The position numbers and the translations under genes are program-made. Of a stretch of 64,000 nt of DNA, positions 44,557-53,834 are shown piece by piece. The stretch is taken from the NCBI GenBank assembly GCA_009911175.1, contig QXWX01000035.1, forward strand, positions 3,513-67,512, in the 5' to 3' direction. Origin of the DNA: Lachnospiraceae bacterium (GTDB lineage: Bacteria; Bacillota_A; Clostridia; Lachnospirales; Lachnospiraceae). Numbering within the stretch: the stretch's first letter is position 1; every line of letters begins with the position of its first letter. The notes under the pieces were generated by a model, which worked only from the letters and a program-made list of their open reading frames with translations, ran no database searches and was not told the DNA's origin.

Positions 44557-44958
44557 ATGCTGGATGTGAAGAGAATCAGGCTGATGGCGAGAATGGCTCA
44601 GTATGAGAAGAATGACATCAGAAATGATATGAAGATCAGCACCTATTATAAGAAGGACTATGTCAGTCTGAATACGCTGATCACGGTCCTGTGGATGACG
44701 GTAGGCTACGGGATCTTGGCGGCGTTGTTTGCGGTCTGCTATATGGATGAGATCCTGGAGAACCTGACCATCTCAAAAATTACATTTTTGGGCGGGGCAG
44801 CAGTGGCCGGTTATGTGGCGATGCTGATCGTCTATGTGATCGGCGCGGGCATTTTTTACAGGGGGCGGCATAACAGGGCGAAGCAGCGTGTGAAAAAGTA
44901 CTATAGAGATCTATCCCGGCTGGGTAAGATGGAAGTGAAGGAGAAAAAGAAAGTATGA
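44557..44958 (+). CDS. Conserved membrane protein, two helices
   Basis: The product is 133 aa; ATG 44557 follows TCTGGAGGAAGCAT. Two transmembrane helices are predicted (about 43-66 and 77-101), with a basic N-terminus and a basic C-terminal tail that would be cytoplasmic. I recall similar small proteins beside a larger membrane protein and cdaA in Lachnospiraceae, but cannot name a family. It overlaps the next gene by ATGA. Confidence 0.75.
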   Translation: MLDVKRIRLMARMAQYEKNDIRNDMKISTYYKKDYVSLNTLITVLWMTVGYGILAALFAVCYMDEILENLTISKITFLGGAAVAGYVAMLIVYVIGAGIFYRGRHNRAKQRVKKYYRDLSRLGKMEVKEKKKV

Positions 44959-46046
44959 GCACATTACTTGTCTGGAGAGAGCAACTGCAGATATTCTATG
45001 CAAAGTATTCCATATTTATCAGAATCGGGCTTCAATTTGCGCTGGGGTTTCTGGTATTTCACCAGATTAATTCCAATATCGGGTTTATGAAAGCCGCATC
45101 CTCAACAGCATGTACGGCTGGGTTGGCAGCAGCCTGCGCCATATTGCCGATGATCGTTATGGTGATGGCGGCGACGGCTCTGGTGCTGCTGCATTTTTAT
45201 ACGCTGTCTCTGCCGGTAGCCATCGTGGCGGCACTGCTGTTCCTTTTGATGTACATTTTTTATTTCCGGTTTTCCACCGGAAAGTCATGGCTGGTTTTGC
45301 TGATGGCCTGCTCCCTGGCAATGGATGTTCCGTTTGTGCTTCCGATTGCGGCGGGACTCCTTGGAACGCCTACCTGCGCGATTCCCGTTGCATGCGGTAC
45401 GTTCTCCTATTATCTGATCCATCTGGTCAAAGGGTCCTCCAGTACCTTTAAGGCAGGAGATGGGGTGGAACTGGTGGAGACGCTGATTAGTTTTACCAAG
45501 CAGTCCCTGATGAATCAGGAGATGTGGATTATGGTTGCCGCAGCCGCAATCTGTATCCTCTTTGTATATTCAATCCGCATCCGTTCCGTGGATCATGCAT
45601 GGAAGATCGCTTCTGCGGCCGGTGCAGTGATGGCGGTGGTGATTGCGGCGGCAGGAAATATAACCCTGAATCTGCATATCTCACTGACACCGCTGGTTGT
45701 CAGCGGGATCATCGGGGTCTTAGCAGGGCTTTTGCTGGAGGTGGTGTTCCTTTCCGTGGATTATGCCAGGACGGAGTATCTGGAGTTTGAGGATGACGAA
45801 TACCATTATTACGTAAAGGCTGTTCCGAAGATCGGTGTTACGGCTCCTCAAAAGAGCGTAAAGCATATCAATGAGAGACAGAACACAGGGAATGTTGGAA
45901 ATAAAAAAAACTGGGTTGACAACAGTACACAGACACCTGCGTCTGCAGGGACAGGCTATCTGGACAGACCGAAAAGCGCGGATGAGATCCTGCTGGAGAG
46001 AAGCCTGAGCAAAGAACTGGGACTGGACGGAAAAGGCAAAAAATGA
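44955..46046 (+). CDS. Polytopic membrane protein of unknown function
   Basis: The product is 363 aa, starting at ATG 44955 in the ATGA overlap with the previous gene. About seven to nine hydrophobic helices occupy residues 20-285. The C-terminal 80 residues are cytoplasmic, polar and low in complexity. No transport or enzyme motif was recognised. Its position with the small membrane protein directly upstream of the cyclic-di-AMP genes suggests a link with envelope homeostasis, by location only. Confidence 0.78.
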   Translation: MSTLLVWREQLQIFYAKYSIFIRIGLQFALGFLVFHQINSNIGFMKAASSTACTAGLAAACAILPMIVMVMAATALVLLHFYTLSLPVAIVAALLFLLMYIFYFRFSTGKSWLVLLMACSLAMDVPFVLPIAAGLLGTPTCAIPVACGTFSYYLIHLVKGSSSTFKAGDGVELVETLISFTKQSLMNQEMWIMVAAAAICILFVYSIRIRSVDHAWKIASAAGAVMAVVIAAAGNITLNLHISLTPLVVSGIIGVLAGLLLEVVFLSVDYARTEYLEFEDDEYHYYVKAVPKIGVTAPQKSVKHINERQNTGNVGNKKNWVDNSTQTPASAGTGYLDRPKSADEILLERSLSKELGLDGKGKK

Positions 46047-46109
46047 CAGATATGACAGTAAGGTCTCCGGGCGCGGCGACTCGCTTTATCCGGAGTGGGA
46101 GGTGAGCTG

Positions 46110-46979
46110 ATGCGGCAAGAATTACAACAGATTTTTCATAGATTTATCGGCGATCCGTATATTCCCGAGCTGCGTATCACGGATATTGTGGAGATCCTGA
46201 TCATTGCGGTGGTTGTATATGAGATCATGCTGTGGATCAAGAACACAAAGGCATGGATGCTGCTGAGAGGGCTGCTGATGCTGGGGGTGTTCATTCTGGT
46301 GGCGTATGTATTCAAGATGCATGCCATCCTGTATCTCGCAAGAGAATCCATCAGTATCCTGGCATTTGCGGCACTGGTCGTATTTCAGCCGGAGCTGCGC
46401 CGCGCGCTGGAGAAGCTGGGAGAGAAGAATCTGTTCAGTAGCTTTTCTCTGTTTGACAGAGGAAGGGAAAACCTGCGTTTTTCAGACAGGACAAGGGATG
46501 CGCTTGTAGCGGCCTGTTTCAGTATGGGCAGTGTAAAAACCGGCGCCCTGATCGTGGTGGAGCGGGCCATCCATTTGACCGAATATGAGATGACGGGAAT
46601 TGAGCTGGACTGTATCGTATCGGAGCAGGTACTTCTCAATATTTTTGAACACAATACACCGCTTCATGACGGCGCAGTGATCATACGCGGAGACAGGATC
46701 ACATCCGCCACCTGCTATCTGCCTCTGTCAGACAATATGCAGATCAGTAAATCATTGGGGACAAGACATCGTGCCGCCCTCGGCATGAGCGAGGTCAGTG
46801 ACGCAATGATCCTTGTCGTATCAGAGGAGACCGGTTACGTATCTATGGCCATGGACGGACAGCTTGTGCGGAATATGACTCCGGAGTATTTGAAGGAAAA
46901 ACTGGGGCAGATCCAGAATCGTCTTTCCGATGGAAAGAAATTTGCGATGCGGAAAGGACGGAAGAAACATGAAATTTAA
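46110..46979 (+). CDS. cdaA: Diadenylate cyclase CdaA
   Basis: The product is 289 aa; ATG 46110 follows GTGGGAGGTGAGCTG. Three N-terminal membrane helices (about 22-92) precede the DAC domain. The catalytic DGA motif is at 187-189 (PLHDGAVI) and RHR at 219-221 (GTRHRAALG). CdaA makes cyclic di-AMP from two ATP and controls potassium and osmolyte uptake and wall homeostasis. The stop overlaps the start of the YbbR-domain gene, the usual cdaA-cdaR pair; glmM does not follow here. Confidence 0.95.
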   Translation: MRQELQQIFHRFIGDPYIPELRITDIVEILIIAVVVYEIMLWIKNTKAWMLLRGLLMLGVFILVAYVFKMHAILYLARESISILAFAALVVFQPELRRALEKLGEKNLFSSFSLFDRGRENLRFSDRTRDALVAACFSMGSVKTGALIVVERAIHLTEYEMTGIELDCIVSEQVLLNIFEHNTPLHDGAVIIRGDRITSATCYLPLSDNMQISKSLGTRHRAALGMSEVSDAMILVVSEETGYVSMAMDGQLVRNMTPEYLKEKLGQIQNRLSDGKKFAMRKGRKKHEI

Positions 46980-48240
46980 AATAACGCGGAATCTGGGCCT
47001 GAAAGTGGCGGCTTTGATCTTTTCTGTTTTTTTCTGGCTGATCGTGATTAATGTCAACGATCCGGTCACCACTGCGACGTATGCCAACATTCCGGTGGAT
47101 TTCGTCAATGAAGAGGTTGTCAGGAATATGGGCAAGGTCTATGACTTGGTGGGGGATCCCCAGACTGTGCGTGTGACGGTTTCAGGAAAGAGATCCGTCC
47201 TGGCCAGAGTCAGGACCAGCAATATTTCAGCCATAGCGGATTTGAGTCAGATGGAGGTGAGCACATATCTGGTGCCGATCACTGCGGAGGTGAAAGGACT
47301 TGAGGGGGAAACGGTGACAACACAGGTCAACCCGGTGAATCTGCAGATCAAGATCGAAGATATGAAGAGCAATACCTATCCAATTTCCGCAAGTACGACG
47401 AATTTGGTTCCAAGAGATGGTTTTGTAGTGGGCGAGGCATCCGTGAGTCCGGAAAAGATCACCATTCGGGGGACGGAATCCAAGATCAATAATATCCATC
47501 GGGTTGTGGCAAAGGCGCGTGACTCAGCTGATTTATCCGGTCTGTCGGAGGATACGACGCTGGATGCGGAGCTGATCATTTTTGACGGCAACGACAACGT
47601 TATGGATCAGAGTCAGCTGACCAACAACCTGGGAGAACGGGGGCTCAGCCTGAATGTGCAGATACTTCGGGAAAAGAATGTACCGGTGATCCTGAACGGG
47701 GTATCCGGAAATCCAGCGAACGGATTTGTTTATACCGGCTCTACTTTGGAGCCGTCCATGGTAAAGATATGCGGTACAAAAGAGGCATTGGACTCCGTCA
47801 GCTCAATTGAGATTCCGGAATCAGCGGTCAATATTCAGGGAAAGCAGGGCAGAGAGGAAGTGACGGTAGATATCCTGCCTTATCTTCCGGATGGGATCAG
47901 CCTGTCGAAGGATGTGTCCAATAATGTCATTGTGACCGTCATGATCGAGCAGGAGGGGACAAAGACAATCCAGCTCCCGGTGGGGGCGATCCAGATCAAA
48001 AATCTGAAGGAAGACCTGAAGCTGGAATTTGAGTCGGATATGGATATCGAACTGCAGTTTACAGGTAGAGAGGAGGCTTTGGAGGTACTGGATATCCGGT
48101 ATGCGGCTTCCATGGATCTAAAGAACTATAAGACGGCCGGAACATATGAAATAGCAGTAAATATCGAGACACCCTCCGGCGTGGAATTAACGAAAAACCC
48201 GACTGTCAGGATCATACTGACAGAAAAAGACGGGGGATAG
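46969..48240 (+). CDS. cdaR: YbbR-domain regulator CdaR
   Basis: The product is 423 aa; ATG 46969 lies within the end of cdaA after GGACGGAAGAAAC. One N-terminal membrane helix (about 9-28) anchors an extracellular region of about four YbbR repeats of roughly 80-90 residues (for example PVDFVNEEVV, PISASTTNLVPRDG, VPVILNGVSG, IQLPVGAIQIK). CdaR binds CdaA and tunes its activity at the membrane. Overlapping genes fit co-translation with cdaA. Confidence 0.93.
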   Translation: MKFKITRNLGLKVAALIFSVFFWLIVINVNDPVTTATYANIPVDFVNEEVVRNMGKVYDLVGDPQTVRVTVSGKRSVLARVRTSNISAIADLSQMEVSTYLVPITAEVKGLEGETVTTQVNPVNLQIKIEDMKSNTYPISASTTNLVPRDGFVVGEASVSPEKITIRGTESKINNIHRVVAKARDSADLSGLSEDTTLDAELIIFDGNDNVMDQSQLTNNLGERGLSLNVQILREKNVPVILNGVSGNPANGFVYTGSTLEPSMVKICGTKEALDSVSSIEIPESAVNIQGKQGREEVTVDILPYLPDGISLSKDVSNNVIVTVMIEQEGTKTIQLPVGAIQIKNLKEDLKLEFESDMDIELQFTGREEALEVLDIRYAASMDLKNYKTAGTYEIAVNIETPSGVELTKNPTVRIILTEKDGG

Positions 48241-48251
48241 GATGATTGGAT

Positions 48252-48527
48252 ATGGTAAGAGAAAGCGTGATTATTAAAAATCCCACCGGCCTTCATCTGA
48301 GGCCGGCGGGGCTGTTCTGCAAGACGGCGATGCAGTTTGGCTGTAAGATCACCATCGAGAAGACAGCCAGACCCGGCATGGTTTCCGCCAATGCGAAAAG
48401 TGTGCTCAGCGTCCTTGGGGCATGCATCAAGAGCGGGGATGAGATTACCATAGTCTGTGACGGGGAAGACGAGGAAGATGCATTAAAAGAAATGGTCCAG
48501 ATCGTGAAGGATGGACTTGGCGAGTAA
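48252..48527 (+). CDS. HPr-family phosphocarrier protein
   Basis: The product is 91 aa; ATG 48252 is weakly preceded by GGGGGATAGGATG, and the TTG at 48246 is an alternative. His15 lies in the canonical NPTGLHLRPAG site, and Ser50 in AKSVLSVLG stands at the place of the HPr-kinase serine (Ser46 in typical HPr). HPr passes phosphate from enzyme I to sugar permeases. It lies away from ptsI, just after cdaR, so it may be a second, specialised HPr. Confidence 0.85.
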   Translation: MVRESVIIKNPTGLHLRPAGLFCKTAMQFGCKITIEKTARPGMVSANAKSVLSVLGACIKSGDEITIVCDGEDEEDALKEMVQIVKDGLGE

Positions 48528-48634
48528 GGAACTGCAGAAAAAACGGATACAGATCGTGCAGGAATATCTTTGGATGTGCAGATCAAGATGTGTCAGTTAT
48601 TTTTCTGCAGATTCTAAGCAAGGAGGAATTTGAT

Positions 48635-49549
48635 ATGAGCAGGGCAGCGTTGGTGGTAATGGCGGCCGGACTGGGAAGCCGATTCGGAGGGGGAATCAAG
48701 CAGCTGGAACCTGTCGGCCCAAACCGGGAGATCATTATGGAGTATTCCATCTATGATGCTGTGGAGGCTGGATTTGACAAGGTAGTATTTGTGATCCGAC
48801 GCGATATCGAGGCAGATTTCAGAGAGGCTGTCGGAAAAAAGATTGAGCAGATCGTGGATGTGGCCTATGTATACCAGGAGGTGGAAGACATTCCGCCAGT
48901 ACATAGGGAGCGTTTTACAGGAAGGACAAAGCCATGGGGGACAGGACAGGCGATCCTCTGTTGCAGGAATGCGGTGGATAGTCCGTTCCTGGTGATCAAT
49001 GCGGATGATTTTTATGGAAAACAGGCTTATAAGGAAGCGTACGGCTACCTGACCCGTAATTCGGAGCATTCTGAACGGGAGCTCTGTATGGTGGGTTTTA
49101 TCCTGAAAAATACCCTCAGCGAAAATGGAGCCGTCACCCGCGGATTGTGTCAGGCAGGTCCGGACGGCATGCTGGAGAAGGTCGTAGAGACAAGGAATAT
49201 CGAAAAAACGGAAGGCAGTGCCGTTGTACGCAGCGAAGACGGGGACAAGACTCTGGATGCAGACTGCCTGGTTTCTATGAATATGTGGGGGATGCAGCCA
49301 GGATTCTTCTCCATTTTGGAATCCGGATTTTTAGAGTTCCTGGACAAGCTGGAGGACGGGGAGCCAAAAGCAGAATATCTGCTTCCCACAATTATTGGGG
49401 GACTGCTGGAGGAAGGCAGGGTGACTGTAAAGGTGCTGCAGTCTTCGGATCAGTGGTTTGGAGTGACGTATAAGGAAGATAAGGAAAGTGTGGCCGCTTC
49501 GGTTCGGAAGCTGGTTGAGGATGGGGTGTATCCGGAGAAACTGTTTTAA
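48635..49549 (+). CDS. Sugar-phosphate nucleotidyltransferase-like protein
   Basis: The product is 304 aa; ATG 48635 follows AAGGAGGAATTTGAT. The N-terminal MAAGLGSRFGGGIKQL is the nucleotide-binding loop of NTP transferases, followed by the FLVINADDFYG stretch with the metal-binding Asp. It would form an NDP-sugar or NDP-alcohol; the exact substrate is not clear. It precedes the cell-surface region. Confidence 0.85.
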   Translation: MSRAALVVMAAGLGSRFGGGIKQLEPVGPNREIIMEYSIYDAVEAGFDKVVFVIRRDIEADFREAVGKKIEQIVDVAYVYQEVEDIPPVHRERFTGRTKPWGTGQAILCCRNAVDSPFLVINADDFYGKQAYKEAYGYLTRNSEHSERELCMVGFILKNTLSENGAVTRGLCQAGPDGMLEKVVETRNIEKTEGSAVVRSEDGDKTLDADCLVSMNMWGMQPGFFSILESGFLEFLDKLEDGEPKAEYLLPTIIGGLLEEGRVTVKVLQSSDQWFGVTYKEDKESVAASVRKLVEDGVYPEKLF

Positions 49550-50079
49550 GTCTGGGATTTGTGAAGCAAGAGCCGTGCGGACGGCTGTTCTGAACGGTTA
49601 CGATTTGCAATATTTGAGGAACATACAGGGAATCTGTGCGGAGAGATCTGCGGCAGGTTCCCTGTTTCTACTTCATTGAATGCAAAAAAGCCTGCCAGTG
49701 TCAGAAGATCAGTATACGAATGAATTAGATGTGCTGTTCCATGAAGAACTGTAAAAATAAAAAAAACATAACATTTTGTAAAAAAAACGTAAAATAATTG
49801 AATCAATTGTAATGATTTGCCAGGTAAGAAAAAATTTATTTTTTTTTAAGAAATATATTTAGAAAGAAAAATACCACAAGATAATGTGTGAAAATAGGAA
49901 ATAAATACCTATATTTAGGGGGGATTGCAATCTTAAAAACTGTCGGTTTTCGGAAACAAAATAGTTTACAAAAGAGGGTTTTGTCGAACAATAGGAAATT
50001 TCTGCCTTGAAAGTAAGGGGGGATTGATGTATAATATGAACGATGCTTGTACAAATACATAAAATATGAGGTGGACGTT
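49550..50079. other. Long AT-rich intergenic region upstream of the secreted amidase gene
   Basis: About 530 bases with no supported gene; a 24-codon frame (49680-49754) is too short to claim. Two copies of AGGGGGGATTG occur at about 49917 and 50015. A promoter TTGAAA (50007-50012), 17-nt spacer, TATAAT (50030-50035) lies 44 nt before the start of the next gene and overlaps the second copy, so the repeat could be an operator. Confidence 0.55.
50007..50035 (+). promoter_or_regulatory. Promoter of the secreted amidase gene
   Basis: TTGAAA and a perfect TATAAT separated by 17 nt; the spacer contains a GGGGGGATTG stretch that also occurs about 100 nt upstream. Confidence 0.7.
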
Positions 50080-53000
50080 ATGAAGAAAGGGAAAAGCAAG
50101 AAACTTGTAGCATGGCTGCTTGCGTTTGCTATCCTGATGAGTCCCTCTACAGGCTTCCGTGCATTTGCGGAAGAAGGGGATGGGACAGATCAGGAACCTG
50201 TCGTAACTACGACTGCAGATGATACGATTGCAGACGACGGGGCAGCCACAACAGACGGTCAGGATAATGCTGATGGCAGCGTGGATTCGGTAACGGATCC
50301 GGATGATACAGCAGATCAGAATGACCCGGCGGCAGGGGGAGAGCCGCAGGCACCAGTAGATGGTAATGATCCGGTAGCCGCGGGAGATTCGGTATCCGAA
50401 GGAGACCAGACCAATCCGGAAGGTGAACCGGCAGCAGAAGAAGCGACACCGGAAGAGGAGACACCTGCAGAAGAGCCGGCTGAGCCGGAATATGAAGATG
50501 GCGGATTGATCAATTATCTGATTATTGAAGAACAGGCAATACAAGCACCAGGAGAATTAAATGTCATCCTTTCATTCGGAGAAGGCGAAGAGCAGCTGGA
50601 ATCCGTAAAGCTGATCCTTACAGGAGATGACGGCAGGCAGAGTGAGATTCCGCTTACACAGAAGGTATTGCATTACTATCAATTTAATAAGACCTATGAG
50701 AGTCAGGAAGCAGGAACTTATCGTGTGACTGCTTTTATATACGAATCCGAAGGACATAAAAAGCGTATTGATCTCAAAAATGTCGGGCTTTCCGCACAGT
50801 TTACCGTAAGCAACGGAGAAGAAGGCGATTGTGCAGAGGAAACGGGCATCACGGTTACAGCCCTGACATCGGATGATATCTCAACGGAAAAGACGTATGA
50901 GATTGAAAATACCATTCAGGAAGCTGCGCAGGAAGCGGTAGATAATATCAATGAAGGTGCTGTTTCATTAGGTTCATCCAGTACAGACATGTCTTATAGC
51001 CGTGCAGGTGTAAGTACAGAACTGACGGCGGCAATGGATCAGGCAGTGAATTTGGGGTCTTATAGTGCACCGCAGGCATATACAGGAACCTCTGCGATGG
51101 TGATTGCGCTTGATCCGGGGCATGGCGGTACTGATGATCCAGGAAGCGTTAATAAAGAGGCTGGATTGACCGAAAGTGTGCTGAACTGGAAAGTGGCAAA
51201 TTATTGCAAAGAAGAACTGGAGAAATACACAGGTATAAGGGTTGTTCTGACTCGAGGAGAAAACGAGAATCCAGAATTGCTTGATAGAGTACATAGGGCT
51301 ACCGCAGCAGGAGCAAAGCTGTTTGTAAGTATTCATATGAATGCAGCTTCTACAACAGCAGCTAAAGGTGCAGAAGTATATTATCCGAATTCAAATGATG
51401 GAAATGGATACGATGGGACAACTACGGATGGTTCCGCTATTAGCAAAGAGGGAAAAGAAGTTGCTCAGAATATTTTGGACGAATTGGTTAAGCTTGGTCT
51501 GACAAATCGTGGAGTGAAATACAAGGATTCAAAATATGATGCTGACGACAGAGACGCTGATGGAAGAAATGCAACCGTTTATAATCATAATGAAGCATCA
51601 GATTATTATGGAGTTATTCGTTACAGTAAAAGAGCAGGATTTCCAGGCATTATCGTAGAGCATGCATTTATTACAAATCCCGATGATGTGGAAAAACTGA
51701 AAAAGGACTCTTTCCTGAAAGAACTTGGCGTTGCTGATGCAAAGGGGATTCTGAAATATTGTGATGTAGAAGCAGATTATTCATCTGTATACAATTATGC
51801 GTATTATGTGGATAGTTATAGGGATACGCTCAAGGCTGAGATAGATAAAGGAATCTTGGCGGGAAAAGATGAGGCATCAGTCCGGCAGTATTTTATTAAC
51901 TACGGTATGGATAGAGGCCATCAGGCCAGTGAGGAATTTAATGTTCTCGCTTATCGGAACAGATATCCTGATCTTAGAATTGCATTTGGAAATGACTATA
52001 AACTCTATTATATGCATTATATCAATTATGGTAAAGCAGAAGGGAGAAATGGAAGAGAAGAGGAAGATAAAGATCCGGATAAGACTCCCAATGTTAATGC
52101 AGATGCAATCTTTGATGGTGTAAACTATGCGGATGTTTATGATTTTGATTATTATATAGAGCACTACCCGGATCTGAAAGTAGCATTTGGCAATAACCGA
52201 ATTGGTGCGTTGGAGCACTTTGTAGTCTACGGTATGTCAGAAGGAAGACAGGCGAGAGGTACCTTTAATGTAGCCAGCTATAAAAGGCGCTATGTGGATT
52301 TACAGAAGGTTTTCGGGTCTGCTCTGAAGTCTTATTACTTACATTATATTGAGTATGGTAAGAAAGAAGGAAGAATTGCAACAGATGATAATTCATCCGT
52401 AGAATCAGACAGTAAGCTTGAAGGTGTGACAAAATATCATGGCCTGGAGTTCAAGGAGGTATATAATTTTAATTATTATATAGAAAAGTATCCGGATATT
52501 AAACAGGCATTTGGAAACGATCCGGAAAAAGCGCTGGCTCATTTCGTAAGGCATGGTATGGAAGAAGGAAGATCTGGTAATGCGGACTTTAACGTACACG
52601 CATATAAGAACAACTATAGTGACCTTAGGGCAGCGTTTGGGGATAACTTAGAGAAGTATTATATCCATTATCTCACATATGGTATTGAAGAAGGACGGGC
52701 TTGTGCGTTAGTTGCGGTTACTACATATCAGGGTGTGGATTATTCGGCAGTATATAGCTTTGAGTATTATATTGGAAAGTACCCGGATTTGAATGCGGCA
52801 TTTGCAAATGATCCTGCCGGTGCTTTGCAGCATTTTTTGACTTATGGAATCAAAGAAGGCCGTCAGGCTCATGAGAATTTCAATATACTTGCCTATAAGA
52901 ATAATTATGCTGATTTGAGAGCTGCTTTTGGCGACAACAATAAAGCATATGTAGACCATTATATCAGCAGTGGAATAACAGAAAACAGAACAGCAAATAG

Positions 53001-53574
53001 CTTTACATATCATCGGATTTCTACGGTTGAAACAGATGGCCTTGCTAATCCTGAGACATCAGTGAATCAGATGGTAACATATTTCCTTGCAAATGCTTCA
53101 TATCCGACATATTATGCGAATAATACCAACGTGCGTACCATAAGAGATTTTTGTCAGATCTATGTGGAGGAATGTGAGGCGGAAAAAATCGACCCGGCGG
53201 TTGCGTTCTGTCAGGCGATGAAGGAGACGAAATTCCTCAAGTTTACCGGAGATGTGAAGATTACACAGTATAATTTTGCGGGACTTGGCGCAACTGGAAA
53301 CGGAGCTACAGGTTTAAGCTTTTCCGATATCAGAACTGGTATCAGGGCACATGTGCAGCACCTGAAAGCATATGCGACGAAAGAAGGTACGGCTTTGGCC
53401 AATCCTTGTGTGGATCCTAGATTTGGTTATGTGCAAAGATACAGTGCTCCATATGTTGAGTGGCTGGGAATTCAGGAAAATCCGCTTCCTGGCTGTGGCT
53501 GGGCAGCTGACCCGGGATATGGAACCAGTATTATAAATGATTATATGAACAAATTATCAACTTATCCACTTTAA
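50080..53574 (+). CDS. Secreted cell-wall hydrolase: amidase, eight repeat units, glucosaminidase
   Basis: The product is 1164 aa; ATG 50080 follows TGAGGTGGACGTT. A signal peptide (1-30, ending GFRAFAEE) precedes an acidic Asp/Glu/Pro/Thr-rich linker to about 145. An N-acetylmuramoyl-L-alanine amidase domain (Amidase_3) spans about 338-560, with the zinc-site motifs LDPGHGGTDD, FVSIHMNA and IIVEHAF. Four double repeats (eight units of about 45 residues, 568-973) share YxxxYYIxxYPDLxxAFGxD and GxxEGR. A glucosaminidase-like domain ends the protein (about 985-1164, VAFCQAMKETKFLKFTG). It probably cuts peptidoglycan at two bonds in cell separation. Confidence 0.9.
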   Translation: MKKGKSKKLVAWLLAFAILMSPSTGFRAFAEEGDGTDQEPVVTTTADDTIADDGAATTDGQDNADGSVDSVTDPDDTADQNDPAAGGEPQAPVDGNDPVAAGDSVSEGDQTNPEGEPAAEEATPEEETPAEEPAEPEYEDGGLINYLIIEEQAIQAPGELNVILSFGEGEEQLESVKLILTGDDGRQSEIPLTQKVLHYYQFNKTYESQEAGTYRVTAFIYESEGHKKRIDLKNVGLSAQFTVSNGEEGDCAEETGITVTALTSDDISTEKTYEIENTIQEAAQEAVDNINEGAVSLGSSSTDMSYSRAGVSTELTAAMDQAVNLGSYSAPQAYTGTSAMVIALDPGHGGTDDPGSVNKEAGLTESVLNWKVANYCKEELEKYTGIRVVLTRGENENPELLDRVHRATAAGAKLFVSIHMNAASTTAAKGAEVYYPNSNDGNGYDGTTTDGSAISKEGKEVAQNILDELVKLGLTNRGVKYKDSKYDADDRDADGRNATVYNHNEASDYYGVIRYSKRAGFPGIIVEHAFITNPDDVEKLKKDSFLKELGVADAKGILKYCDVEADYSSVYNYAYYVDSYRDTLKAEIDKGILAGKDEASVRQYFINYGMDRGHQASEEFNVLAYRNRYPDLRIAFGNDYKLYYMHYINYGKAEGRNGREEEDKDPDKTPNVNADAIFDGVNYADVYDFDYYIEHYPDLKVAFGNNRIGALEHFVVYGMSEGRQARGTFNVASYKRRYVDLQKVFGSALKSYYLHYIEYGKKEGRIATDDNSSVESDSKLEGVTKYHGLEFKEVYNFNYYIEKYPDIKQAFGNDPEKALAHFVRHGMEEGRSGNADFNVHAYKNNYSDLRAAFGDNLEKYYIHYLTYGIEEGRACALVAVTTYQGVDYSAVYSFEYYIGKYPDLNAAFANDPAGALQHFLTYGIKEGRQAHENFNILAYKNNYADLRAAFGDNNKAYVDHYISSGITENRTANSFTYHRISTVETDGLANPETSVNQMVTYFLANASYPTYYANNTNVRTIRDFCQIYVEECEAEKIDPAVAFCQAMKETKFLKFTGDVKITQYNFAGLGATGNGATGLSFSDIRTGIRAHVQHLKAYATKEGTALANPCVDPRFGYVQRYSAPYVEWLGIQENPLPGCGWAADPGYGTSIINDYMNKLSTYPL
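50380..50390 (+). other. Start of Asp/Glu-rich linker coding region (note)
   Basis: The stretch around this point, about 50170-50510, encodes a long low-complexity acidic linker of the secreted hydrolase. It has no recognisable domain and would be extended and flexible in the wall. Confidence 0.4.
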
Positions 53575-53599
53575 AAAGATTAATAAATCTTGTGTGAAT

Positions 53600-53645
53600 A
53601 AGCCAGCGGCTACGGACAAATGTCTAGATGCCGCTGGCTTTTTAG
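53600..53645 (+). terminator. Terminator after the secreted amidase gene
   Basis: AGCCAGCGGC (53601-53610) pairs with GCCGCTGGCT (53630-53639), followed by TTTTT (from 53639). Confidence 0.92.
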
Positions 53646-53750
53646 GTCGAGGAGTAAGGTGCTTTTGAGTTAGATGCAGAATATATTTCGAAAATATTAC
53701 AAAACAATTAAAATTAGTTTTGATTTCACATATTAAATTCATGTTTAGGC

Positions 53751-53779
53751 TTGTTCTTTTCTGGAAAATATTATATGAT
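53751..53779 (+). promoter_or_regulatory. Probable promoter of the polysaccharide gene cluster
   Basis: TTGTTC (53751-53756), 17-nt spacer, TATGAT (53774-53779), about 55 nt before the start of the initiating sugar transferase gene. Confidence 0.5.
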
Positions 53780-53834
53780 ATTACACGGATTGGAAATTAT
53801 TTGTCAGAGATATTTGGAAGAAGGAAAATAAGCA

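Noticed and set aside
49680..49754. 24-codon frame in the region before the amidase gene
   Set aside because: It is too short and lacks a ribosome site; nothing links it to a known small protein.
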